Shown piece after piece: positions 31,415 through 41,664 of a stretch of DNA of 64,000 nucleotides. This stretch comes from Macrolepiota albuminosa (Eukaryota; Basidiomycota; Agaricomycetes; Agaricales; Agaricaceae): NCBI GenBank assembly GCA_027475525.1, contig JAMWFC010000049.1, positions 2,278,947 to 2,342,946 of the forward strand, given 5' to 3'. The notes beneath the pieces are model-generated. The model made no database searches. It saw only the letters and a program-made list of their open reading frames with translations, and was not told the DNA's origin. Each line of letters opens with the position of its first letter. The first letter of the stretch is position 1. The translations under genes and the position numbers were made by a program.

Positions 31415-32851
31415 CTAAAAACCCTCCTGCTTCTGCTGCTGAGTGCCCTTTTTATAAGTCTGAGTCCTAGTAGTTATCAGACTGGACACCAAGTTCTGCA
31501 GCTCTTCTATCTTTTTCTCCAAGTCCTCCCTCTCTTTTGGCACTGCCTGCACATAGGTAGCCACACTAGGCACAACTGTTACTGGTTCCTCTACCCAACC
31601 ATAGAAGGCAGCAGCCTTAGAGTCCATGATAGCATTGACCCTCTCTTTTGGAGATACATTAGGTGGACTCCTGGGAATGGGATCCCCAGAAGGTAGCCTA
31701 GGCCTGCCTTCAAAAAGAATAAGCTTGCCCTCTTGGACTTGAGTCCTGAGGTATTCACAGTCATTGGTCCTGTGTCCTAGCTCCCAACAATGGTAACAGT
31801 TTATTCCTGCTGCTGAACTGTTGCCTCCTGGAAACTGGACAGTCTGTAAGGCCTGAGCAGGCATCCCAATCCTATTCTGCAGACCTCCCTGCATAGGAAC
31901 TTGGCTCTTTGCCTTCCACTCATTGTTTGTAGTCTGCATGAACCCTCTCAGACTGCTCATCTCCTTCCCCAGAGCCATGACTCCATCCTGGAGGTTGGCT
32001 AACCTCCACTCAGTCTCCAAATCTGGCTCTTGCTTGATTTTGATCACCCCTGGGACCTTCTCCTGTGGACTGTCACTGTCCCAAAATGAGGTTCCAGAAT
32101 CAACCAAAACAGCCACTATATTGATGATTTCCTTCAGATCATATCTATCATCCTTGTGTCTCCTTCTAGTTATGTCACTATAATGACCATATTTTTGCAA
32201 GGCCTGAGCCAGAATAAGTTCCCTGAAGGATGGGGTGAAGCACTTAGTGAACTTCTCAACCAGTGCCCCATTCCCAAGCACCCCCTTCAACTTCTTGGCT
32301 TCAGCATGAAACTTCCTGACCAGTGCATGGATCTCTTCTGTATCATTTTGCCCTAACCTTGCATGCTCCCTACAGATCCTATCAAGTACTGCCACACTTC
32401 CCTCATCAGAGATTGCCTCTGGGTAGGAATCTTGGACTTCCTTGACAAAGACCTCCCAACTTGACTCATCACTAAAACTGTCCAAACCCCTCCACTCACT
32501 GTCTGTCTCTGCATTCAAATACTCTGTCACCCTCTCCTTCCTCTCCTCATCATCACTAACCCCTGCAGCCTTGAAGAGACTCTCCATCTTTCTGAGGAAG
32601 TGCCTGACTTCAGTGTGCTGTGTGTGGGTGAACCTGGGTGCATCTCTGCTTGTAGACAGAGGCAATTTTTGTCTTGTACCTTCTGGCATATTTGATAGAT
32701 TTGTACTTGAAATTTTGATTGTTTTGGATGTTGGCTTTCTTGATCTCAAGACTTGTTCTGGGTCCCCAGCACTATTGAGTGTGGTGGTCTTGCTGCTCCT
32801 GGTAGTGGGCTTGTGTGCTTGCTCCCTAGGACTGACCTTTTGCTTGGGCAC
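31415..32851 (-). pseudogene. GyB1 Gag, one long frame of 478 codons
   Basis: The only long uninterrupted GyB frame. Residues 1-75 are basic and Ser/Thr-rich. FTHTQHTEVRHFLRKMESLF begins the capsid region, with KERVTEYLNAETDSEWRGLD and REHARLGQNDTEEIHALVRK. A CCHC knuckle (CYHCWELGHRTNDC) lies near residues 350-365, and a coiled coil (REDLEKKIEELQNLVSSL) near 445-465. Gag packages the RNA. There is no visible stop inside, unlike the other gag genes here. It ends just before a frame change into the linker. GyB2 (48379-49033) is an internally deleted copy. Confidence 0.88.
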
Positions 32852-32990
32852 TGTCCTCTTTAGCTTTTCTGGGGTAGACCCTCTTGGTGCAAATGAAATC
32901 TTGAATTAAGTTTGAGGTGAACCTGACTTGCTGGTCCACAAATGAACTTGATGACAGTGTTTCTTGTTGGTAAACTTTCTAAGCTTAAGC

Positions 32991-33008
32991 CCCTTGCGGT
33001 GGGCTCCA
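32991..33008 (-). other. GyB1 primer binding site
   Basis: On the minus strand, TGGAGCCCACCGCAAGGG starts 2 nt inside the LTR. TGG complements the 3' CCA of a tRNA, so priming is by a tRNA 3' end, unlike GyC and GyD. GyB2 has the same layout (TGGAGCGTGAGGGG, 2 nt after its LTR). The tRNA species was not identified. Confidence 0.65.
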
Positions 33009-33010
33009 GA

Positions 33011-33928
33011 TGTAGTACTTGGTGTAAGTATTACTGATAGTTCTGGGGCTTTCTTGAAGTCTTAGAAAGTTTTCTCTAAGCCACTCTGGTGCTTGATGAT
33101 AAGGTTGATGTATTGAATGCTTTACAGAATAAGTATCCTGCAATGCAGAAGAAGGTTCTCAACAAACTCCAGCCTAAGTAGTTCACTCCCTGGGAACCAC
33201 TGAGCCTTTGTCTATCAATAGATTTCCAATAAGAGGTATTCAATAAACTCTAGCCTAAGTGATTCACTCCCTGGGAACCACCAAGCCTTTGCCTATCAAA
33301 TGCCTGTCTATTCTCTACTAAACTTGGGCTATTTATACTGTTTTTCTAGTGCACAGACCACTATCTACACCTGACTCTTTGTTGTCAACTCCCCAGCCTC
33401 CAAAACATATTTGATAGTCCAATTTCCTTTTTGGGAGGCATGTTTTGGTGCCACCAGTTCCACCCTTCCTCTGGATGTTTCTGATTGCCACTTCTCCATT
33501 TGCTTCAGCTCTATTTAGCACGATCCCATTCATAGATCCTTCTTTCCTCTTTTAGCGCTTCCCTGCATTCCATGCTTCTTTTTACATTCCTCCATGCTTT
33601 TTTTCCTTTCCTCTTTCAGTCATGTCAAATTGGGCATTGTCAGATCTGATCTTGATCGAGATCATCACAAATTGATTCTATTTTGTCACTTCTGCCAGCT
33701 CCCATGCTTCCCCTCCCCATTACAGTGGTGGGACTATTATTGAGTTGATAGCTTGAGCTGGTCCCTCCTCTTTGTTCTGTACTGTCTGTGTATTTATTGG
33801 GGTGTTTTTGGAGATATGATTTATTGAGACTGCTACTAGGAGACTTACAGTTTTCAGCCCTTAATTAAATGTTTATTTTGACTTCTGGTGCATAGTGTGT
33901 CCCTGACTGCTGGTACAGCGTTGTATCA
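33011..33928 (-). repeat. 5' LTR of GyB1, 918 bp
   Basis: On the minus strand it begins TGATACAACGCTG and ends CAAGTACTACA. It contains the TATA region CAGTATAAATAG (near 33340) preceded by GTGGTCTGTGCAC, then two tandem copies of GG(T/A)TCCCAGGGAGTGAA (33190-33300). It matches the solo LTR at 13636-14545 along its length. Confidence 0.88.
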
Positions 33929-33930
33929 AT

Positions 33931-34407
33931 ATGTCCTCCTCCACAATTCCAGTCAGCTGGGTTGACCATGCCTATACCTATGGGGTCACCTACTTGGCCC
34001 GCATCTTCTTCAGTGACAACCGGCTCTATAACAAGGCAGCCACCATTGATGATGAGAGGCTACAATGCCTCAACCATTACAGGACACTGCAGTCCCTTAC
34101 TCAGTAGGATGGGTGGCACAAGGCCATCTATTGGTGATTGCCAACACCTGATGCTTCAGCAGCAGGAGAGTTGTTGTGCATTCAATGAGGTGTTCACTCA
34201 GGGGATGTATCTCCTCATCAGGCAAGACATTCATGCCTGCAAGCTCTGGACATGCCAGTACCCATCTGACGATGGGGATCTACCTGATCTCCAACCACCT
34301 ACTCTGGGGCCAGCCTTTGACCCCAACCTTACACTGTCCCTACTATAGAACTATGACAATTCCCTGCCTATAGCAGGGCCATTGGGCACTTCTCACAAGC
34401 CCACACC
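33931..34407 (+). pseudogene. Unrecognised ORF split by GyD1 (5' part)
   Basis: From ATG 33931 the frame reads SSSTIPVSWVDHAYTYGVTY, ARIFFSDNRLYNKAAT, DDERLQCLNHYRTLQSLTQ, then a TAG. After further stops a second frame gives NEVFTQGMYLLIRQDIHACK, LPDLQPPTLGPAFDPNLTL, a TAG, then NYDNSLPIAGPLGTSHKPTP. At 34407 it is interrupted by GyD1 and resumes in the same frame at 45125. It may be the 3' ORF of another LTR element, because a candidate LTR follows at 45275. I do not recognise the protein. The start abuts the GyB1 LTR end. Confidence 0.6.
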
Positions 34408-35199
34408 TGTCAGGTTCCGCTGAGTCGGGGGCCTTCCAGGAAAGCAACGCCCTTACGATGCGGACTTGACCTACGAATACTCGGGTGTCTGGAACTCCGA
34501 GGCTAGGGCTCCGGGGTTCAAGACGAGGACAGGGGTAATCCCGGGATAGGGGACTAGAGTCTGGAGGTTTTGGGTTGGAGGTAACTGGGGTTAGAGGGGG
34601 TCGAGTCGTGAACTGGAGGTTCTAAGACGAGACCAAGTTAGTAACTTAAGAGTCGCAAAGTGCGTACCAAAGCTTAGAGCACGCGAATACTAAGGCATGC
34701 CAGTCGAAGCGTACCAAACAAGGCGTACCAGTCAAACAAGAGGGTACGCAATAACCAATGTAATATCAAGACTAGCGAATACAACGGGGAGCTATACTAT
34801 AAGTACTACGGATCGTGTCTCGGGATTCCGGGGTGTCTGGGATGAGTTCCGGGGGTCATTGAGTAGCGGTCAGGGACTGTATACCGGGATCGCGCATGTG
34901 GGGATGCGCGATCAATTGGCGCGGAGGGAGTCGTGATGCGTGGGGCGTGATGCGTGATGGCCGGATGCGAGCCGCGTGATCCGATCGTTGATGGCGGTTG
35001 ATCCCGGGGTCTGTGATGCAGGGGTCCCGGGGGGGCTGGCTGATGGCGATCGTTGATGGCTGATGGCGGTCCTTGATGTGTGTGATGGCGGCGTCAGCAG
35101 CTGTGGGGGCGGGGTGCGCTGTGGGAGTTGACGGAAGAGGTTCCCGGGCGGGGCTCCGGGGGTGTCCCGGGGAGGTTCCGGGGGGGAGGGGTCGTGACA
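34408..35199 (-). repeat. GyD1 3' LTR, 792 bp
   Basis: On the + strand it begins TGTCAGGTTCCGC and ends GGTCGTGACA. It is longer than the 5' LTR by two insertions of about 20 bp within simple GATGGCG-type repeats (35035-35110). It contains the palindrome-like GATCGCGCATG..GCGCGATC near 34890. Confidence 0.95.
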
Positions 35200-35213
35200 T
35201 CACCCCCCCCTCA
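35200..35213 (-). other. GyD1 polypurine tract
   Basis: On the minus strand, CTGAGGGGGGGGTGA lies directly before the 3' LTR (TGTCACGACC). The same tract and TGA are found before the GyC and GyD3 3' LTRs. Confidence 0.8.
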
Positions 35214-35326
35214 GCGCCGAGACCCTCCAAGGCGCATGTAGCCGGAGGTTCGGGCCGGGTCCGAGCATGGGAACCGGCGCCTATCCTGCCATGTAACGAA
35301 AAAAAATTTTACCATCAAACTCAACT

Positions 35327-37086
35327 ATGTCGCGAACACCGACGCATTCGCCGACGCCCTCAGATACAAATGAGGTCGCGCCCCTTATGGCATGGGGAGC
35401 CCGGGACGCGCGATACCGGGCTCGCCTCAACCGGGAGCACGTGGCGGAGCTTGTCCGGCAACGTGAGTGCTTTTTGCGTCGTCCGTCTGTCTCAACTGAC
35501 CTTCCTAATCCAGAACAACTCAACAATCCGATCCCGGAGGTGGGTCCCAGCCGGCAACCGGAGCCTGCCCCCGACGCGGGTCCCAGCGTCCCTTCCGAGT
35601 CCCGTCAGGGTCGTCCCGCGCCCACGTTTGCACGGATGACCATCCGCCCTCCCCGCCCTCAGCCCCCTCCCTGCCCTAGGTTGCCCGCCCCTCGATTCCG
35701 CCACTCCAGGATGGCGGTAGGGCCGGTCTCAGTGGTCCCAGACGATCGGCGCGTCGCGTGGGCTGACGCGTCGCAGGAGGCGTTCAAGGAGGCGTTGGAG
35801 AGGCCCTGGGGGTTGCCCACGCATAACTGGTGCGTGAGCAATGGGCCGGTGAGTGGGCTCTTACCTCGGGTTTCCTGGCTAACTTCGGTATGGTAGTGTC
35901 TGCACTGTGCCCGCCGGATGGTGTTGTGCGAGTTTGAGGTCCCGGTCCCCTCGTCCCGTTGTGATACGTCAGTATGCGAGGCGTGCCGCTTCAACCACGA
36001 GCGGTGTTCTGTCTTGGCATTGTGGAGGGCGCGCTGCGTCGCGCGGGAGCAGGGGTGGCCACTGGAGGGGGTCACCCGGAGGATGGGGGTCGAGGAGCGG
36101 GACTGGGTGGCGGAGCCGGTGGATGAGGGGGTGGAGCCAGAGGTGGAGGTGCCCGCGGCGTCTGCGGAGGTGCCCAGCGGGGGGTCGGGGGGTCAGGGGG
36201 CCGGGTCGGGGGGCCAGGGGGCTGTTCGGGTGGGGGGCCGGGGTCGGCCCGTGGTCCTGATCACCTGTCGGGTGACCCGGGCCGGGGCCAGTAGTTGCGA
36301 GGGTCGTGGGCGCCCCGACAAGGGGAAGAGGCGGGCGTCGCCTAGCCCTTCCCCGGGGCCCTCCAAGAGGGCGCGTCTGCCCTCAGAGACCCCGTCCCCG
36401 GTCTCTCTTCCCCTCCTGTCCCCCGCGATATTTTCTCCCTTGTCCGGGGGGCTCCTGGCTGGCGACGCCAAGGTTGTGCAGGAGCAGGCTGAAGGGAGCC
36501 ATGGGGAGGAGGCGAGGGAGGAGGCGGTCGCCGGGAGGGTTCTGGAGGAGGATCGGGAGGAGGGGCTTCGCCGGGACCTGGAGGGGGCCAGGGTAGCCCA
36601 AGGGGAAGCCAAAGCCGAGCTGGAGGCCTTGAGGGCGAGGTTGGGGCAAGGGGTGGGGCTCCCAGGGAGCCAGGAGCTGGTGGGGGCTCTGCGCCGGGAC
36701 GTAGTGGTGGCCCGCATGGCCTCGCTAAGTGAGTGTTTCTTCTTCTCCTCGGTCTCCTACTGACATTTCCAGGTTGGGCCTGAGAGCACCGCCTGCTCTT
36801 GGACGGGGTGGCCGCGGCACTCGCGGTGCTGCAGGAGGGGCGGCACCCTGAGTTGACGACCCCCGGGGTGGAGCGGGGCCTCGATCTGCTGGGGCGGGTG
36901 GTGTCGGCACACCGTCAAAGAAATGTGCCCGCCCCCGGCTCCTAGGTCGAGCGGGTCTTGGATGAAGGGGAGCCCCTCCCGTCCTGGGAGCAGCTGGCAG
37001 AGGAGGCATTGCGGGAGCACGGTCCAGAGAGAATGGGGGAGGAGTTCCGAGGCTGGCCCGGGGGAGGAGGGGGCGGGGACCGTTAG
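35327..37086 (+). pseudogene. Spliced opposite-strand gene of GyD1: Cys-rich, coiled-coil protein
   Basis: Four exons inferred: 35327-35462, 35514-35848, 35897-36728, 36773-37086. Introns are 51, 48 and 44 nt, with GTGAGT donors, branch sites ACTGAC, CTAAC and CTGAC, and AG acceptors; the joined frame codes for about 538 aa. Residues 1-45 start with PTHSPTPSDTNEVAPLMAWG. Residues 46-150 are Pro-rich. Residues 152-194 hold two CX2CX6C halves (Cys 158/161/168 and 184/187/194). Then come a Gly-rich acidic region, an NLS-like KGKRRASPSP, and a coiled coil (EEGLRRDLEGARVAQGEAKA). Two lesions, TGA 36781 and TAG 36943, fit CGA>TGA and CAG>TAG. It converges on pol, with 238 bp between the ends. The start, leader and intron 1 are conserved in GyD3. 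Nucleic-acid binding is inferred. Confidence 0.75.
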
Positions 37087-37324
37087 CTTTTCTTGTCCGA
37101 ACTGTAGTATACTGTAATCGTAGTAAAAAATGTATATACTTGCTCTCCGTGGTAAAAATGGTGTAAGTAAAGTAGCGGGGAAACTGGGAAGAGTACCTTG
37201 CCCAAAATCCTGGCCGCTACTTGCGAGAAAGAGTACTAAAAGGGAGTGAGATCTAGAAAAGGGAAGTAACACATATACATGGGAGTTGAATCCCTACTGA
37301 GCCCAGAGGCGGGAGTTACGCCCA

Positions 37325-38735
37325 CTACTGCCGTCTGTGAGTCCTGCACCCGGGGGGGTCGTCTCCCGGGTGCCATTGCTGGAAGTCCCGGAGTTTGTCA
37401 AGGGCGCCTTCGAGGTTTCGTCGTGGTTCCCAAGTGTTGTCCTCTGGGCCGTATTCCTTCCATCGTACGAGGAAGTGGGGTCGCCCACGAATGTTCTGGG
37501 AGTTGAGGATGTCTTCGACCTCGTAGTGGTACTCGTCCTCGACCTCGACCGGGGGAGGGGGTTCAGGTCGTCGTTTGGAGAAGGGATCCGGGGGGTGTCG
37601 TTCCAGGAGGCGGACGTGGAAAACCAGGTGTAGGCCCTTAAGTCCCAGGGGGAGCTCGATCTTGTAGGCGTGGGATGAGACCTTCTTCAAAATTTTGAAC
37701 GGGCTGAGGCGTTTGTGATCGAGTTTTGGGGAGGGCCGGCGGGTGCGGAGGTGTCATCGATCTAACCATACCTTTGTCCCGGGGGTCCAGTTGGGGGTGT
37801 CTTCCCGTTTCTGGTCGGCGTGTTTCGCATAGGCCCAGTTCGCGGTGTCGATTTCTTCCCGGAGAAATTCGTGAAGAGACTGGAGATCCTGGGCGACCTC
37901 GTGGGCGGCATGCAACGGGATGTCCCGGAGCGAGAGTGTCAGTCAAGGGTGGTATTCCTTGTTGGCAAAGAAGGGTGATACCCCGGTGGCAGAGTGTGGC
38001 GTGTTATTGTAGGTGAACTCGGCCAGGGGGAGCTCGGCGCGCCAGTTGTCCTGCAAGTAGTTGACGTACAGCCAGAGGTATTGCTCGAGGGACTGGTTGA
38101 CCCTTTTGGTCTGACCGTCGGTTTTGGGGTGGTAGGCGGTAGAGAGGTTAGTTTTTACTTCAAGTGCCTTACACAGGGAAGTCCAAAACTTGGATACGAA
38201 GAGGGGGCCCCGGTCGGAGACGATGTCGTCCGGGAGACCGTGTTTGGCAAAGACGTGCTCGAGGAACAGCTGGGCAAAATCCGGGGCGGTATCCGTGGTG
38301 TGGCAGGGTAGGAAGATGCCCTGTTTGGTTAGCCTGCACACAACGACGAGAATAGCATCAAACCCTTCAGATTCCGGGAGTTTGACGATGTGGTCCAGAG
38401 ATATGGAGGACCAGGGGCGTCGCCCGACCGGCAGGGGTTTCAGGAGTCCGTATGGTTGGTGTCAGGGGACCTTGGCCCGGAGGCAGGGCTCGCATGATCG
38501 GATGTAACGGGTCACGTCCTTCTTCAACCCTGGCCAAAAGTAAGTCCGGGAGATGAGCTGGAGGGTCTTACGTATTCCAGGATGTCCCTGGAGCTTGTGG
38601 TCGTGGTGTTGACGGAGGACGTCGTAGCGAAGTCGGGCGTGATCCGGGACGTAGATGCGGCCGTCCCGGAGGAGGAGTTTTTCGTCGGGGGACAGGGAGA
38701 AGGCGGGGTCCCAGTCGGTTCCGTCGGGAGGGTTG
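37325..38735 (-). pseudogene. GyD1 integrase and chromodomain
   Basis: One frame from about 38735 down to 37325, with TGAs at 38462, 37943 and 37754, each at an expected Arg. The zinc site is VLRQHHDHKLQGH with CEPCLRAK. The core has SLDHIVKLPESEGFDAI and DIVSDRGPLFVSKF, but GQTKRVNQ has Lys where the catalytic Glu should be (GAA/GAG to AAA/AAG). The C-terminal module continues with [20 protein letters not shown]. The chromodomain is near the end ([32 protein letters not shown]). The chromodomain is expected to target heterochromatin. The stop is at 37325. Confidence 0.9.
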
Positions 38736-41664
38736 CGGGGTCGTGATCGGTGAAGTACTTGTCTCGGGGGGCACGGCGGATCTGGCTCAGGGTCCCTTTG
38801 TCGTTTAAGATTAGTACAGCATTCAAATGTTCAGGAGGGATCACCATGCGATGATTGAACGCATTGCGTTCCGCTTCAAACGACTTCTTAGGGTAGACAT
38901 CCGGTCGGCGGGTGAGGGCATCGGGCTTAGCTCCCAGTCGTCCCGGGCGGTACTGGATCATGAAGTCGTACTCCGAGAGGATCTCGGACCACCGGGCCTG
39001 CCATCGACTCAGTTGCTTGGTCGTGGTGAAGTACTGCAGGTTGTTATGATCCGAGTAGACCTGAATCCGGTGCCGGGCTCCCTCGAGGTAGGCTCGCCAT
39101 TGTTTGAAGGCTTCGACGATGGCGAGGAGCTCCTTGTCGTAGATGTCGTAGTTGAGCTCGGCGTCGATCATGGACCGGGTGTAGAAGGCGACTGGCCGGG
39201 GCTCCCCGCCGTCAGGTTCCATCTGCGAGAGAATCCCGGCGATGGCGTAGTCGGAGGCGTCGCATTCCAGGATAATCGGGAGGGCCGGATCGTAGTGCCG
39301 GAGGATGGGGGCAACTGTGAAAGCCTCCTTGAGCAGGTTAAAGACGCTCTGGCACTTACTGTCCCAGTTCCAGGCGACGTCTTTGCGCGTGAGCCGGTTG
39401 AGGGGTTTTGTGATACCGGAGTAGTTATCTATGAACCTCCGGTAGAAGTTAGCAAAACCCAGGAAAGATTGTACTTCCTTGACGTTCCGGGGCTGCAGCC
39501 AGTTGACAATGGCCTCGACCTTGTGGGGGTCCATGCGAACGCCGTTTGGGGATACGATGACGCCAAGATACTCAACCTCTTCCGTATGGAATGAACACTT
39601 CTCAGGCTTGGCGTGGAGGTTGTGCTCCCGGAGGCGTTCGAGGACTTGCCAGACATGCTTCTGGTGATCCTCCGGTGAGTCGGAATAAATGAGGATGTCG
39701 TCCAGGTAGACGATCACGAAGACGTCGCTCATGTCGTGGAAGATGTTGTTCATGAAGTATTGGAACGTGGCGGGGGAGTTAGTCATTCCGAAAGGCATCA
39801 CAAGATACTCAAACAGACCATACCGCGTGCGGAACGCAGTTTTCCACTCATGTCCCGGGGCGATGCGGACGTTGTTGTAACCGGAGTGGAGGTCGATCTT
39901 CGTGTAGACCTTGGCGCTGCGGAGTCGATCGACCAGGTCGCCGATGAGTGGGAGCGGGTAGCGGTTCTTCTTGGTGATCTTATTGAGTCCCCGGTAGTCG
40001 ACACAGAGTCGGAGCGAGCCGTCCTTCTTCTTGGCGAATAGAACTGGGGCTCCGGCGGCGGAGGCGGAGGGTCGGATGAATCCCTTACCGAGCATTTCGT
40101 CGAGGTAGTCCTTGAGGGCCCGGAGCTCGACCTCCGACATGTTGTAGACCTTGCCGAAAGGGGGGGTGGCTCCTTCCTCGAGGTCGATGGTGTGATCATA
40201 GGGGCGGTGAGGGGGGATCTCCTTGGCGTCTCCTTCGGAGAATACGTCAGCGAACTCGTGATACTCCGGGGGAACTACTTCTCGGAGGATTTGCTCCTCG
40301 GTTTTCTGTTCCGGGGAAATAGCGTCCCCTCGTAGGTGTTCTTCCAGGAGAGAAGGCGAGGTGTGCAGCTGGAACGTGGGAGTCCCATCCCTCATGAGGC
40401 GGGCGAAGGGGGCGGCCCCAATGATCCTAATGTCGGGTGCGCTCGGGTCGATCGGTGTCGCAGAATCATCGGCCAGAGCGGGTGTGATGCGTGTCTGAGA
40501 CCGGCAGGGGTAGTTCAGCCCCTTGTACTTGTTCCGAGGAATATTTGGGGGTCGATTGGGAGCCTTGCGGTCTCAGATGGGCGGGGGTGGTGCATGCGTG
40601 GGGGGCGCGGCAGTCGTCCTGGGGGTGTCAGGCATCGGGTCGCTTCCTAGAGCCCGGAGGTGCATGGCGGTCGAGGGGTGGTCTTCGGGCCCCGGGAAGG
40701 TCATGGTGAGCGTCCTCCAATCGATGTCGGGGTTCGTGTCGCGCAGCCAGGGTAGTCCCAGCACCATCGGGGTCGATTCGTGAAGTCACGTGACCAGGAA
40801 GTCAGAAGTGAACTCGTAGTTGTTGTCCAGGGTCACGTGTCCCGAGTGAGACCTTTGGATGGGGCCGGAGGAGGAGGGGGTGCCGTCGAGGCGTTGCAGG
40901 CGGAGGGGCTGGTTGAGGGAGTCGTGGGGGAGGTCGAGGGCGTCGCTGATGAAAACCCCGGTAGCTCCGCTGTCGATAAGGGCCGATATTGGTCCTGGGG
41001 TGCCGTCCAGCCTGGCATTGATGACGAAGGATCGGGACGAGCGGGACTGGAGTCCGGGGGGTGGTGGGGGCTCGTCCGGGGGGTCCTTCAGGGTTGGGTT
41101 TGAGGAGTGGGGGATGTCGAAGGGGAGTTGCTGGTCGTCGGGGGTCGGGTCCCGGGTCAGGCGAAGGGTGAGGTGTCGCCAATCGATGCGGGGGTTAGTG
41201 TCCCGGAGCCACGGGAGCCCTAAGACCAGGGGTGCGGAAGGGTGGAGTTTTGTTATCAACATCCGGAGGTTGTGAGTCTGTCCGTTGGCGAAGGTAACGG
41301 GCATACGCACGAAGTGGGTGATGTCCCCCGCCGTAGAGGCGTCTCCGTCAAAGAGGCAGAGTCGTACCGGGACCGGGAGTCGCTGGGCGGGTTCCGGGGC
41401 GAAGGTAGACCATGCTTCATCGATGAAGTTGTCGGTGGCGCCACTGTCGACGAGGGTGTTGAGGGGAGTTCCGGAGGGGGTGAGGCGGGTTTTGAGGAGG
41501 AGGGAGTGCGAAGAGTGGGAGGGTAGGTAAGCCGTGAGGGTGTCCTGTATGAGTGCCGTAGAGCGAAGGTGTGAGACCGGGGCGGAGAAGACGTCGGGGT
41601 CGATTCCGCGATTTAGGGCGTCTTCCAGGTCTAAATCGCCGGGTCGTTTTCCGAATACTCGTAG
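38524..41664 (-). pseudogene. GyD1 two proteases, reverse transcriptase and RNase H
   Basis: In the -1 frame relative to gag (start GDLDLEDALNRGID). Protease 1 has LVDSGATDNFIDEAW (Asp at 41446-41448) and ends VLGLPWLRDTNPRIDWR. Protease 2, about 158 residues on, has LIDSGATGVFISDAL (Asp at 40972-40974) and ends VLGLPWLRDTNPDIDWR. TGA 40786 (LVTxLHEST) replaces a Trp kept in GyD2, and TGA 40573 precedes DRKAPNRPP. RT has intact YLDDILIY (39697-39708) and FGMTNSPATFQYFMN. RNase H has ECDASDYAIAGILSQ and NYDIYDKELLAIVEA. After RPDVYPKKSFEAERNAF, a frameshift near 38735 leads to integrase. Confidence 0.92.

Larger units (their letters stand above)
29231..33928 (-). mobile_element. Ty3/gypsy element GyB1, 3'-truncated
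   Basis: Minus strand order from right to left: LTR (33928-33011), tRNA-type primer site, Gag with CCHC knuckle, linker, protease, RT up to YIDD. It stops at 29231 just after the RT active site, so the RT thumb, RNase H, integrase and 3' LTR are gone. Several frameshifts, including a 77-bp-period tandem duplication, break the reading frame. The RT with WPYIDDVQIKGP belongs to a gypsy branch different from GyA, GyC and GyD (YLDD). Confidence 0.9.

Noticed and set aside
38827..39594. Plus-strand frame of 255 codons opposite GyD1 RT/RNase H
   Set aside because: Shadow of the RT frame; no start context, motif or conservation of its own.
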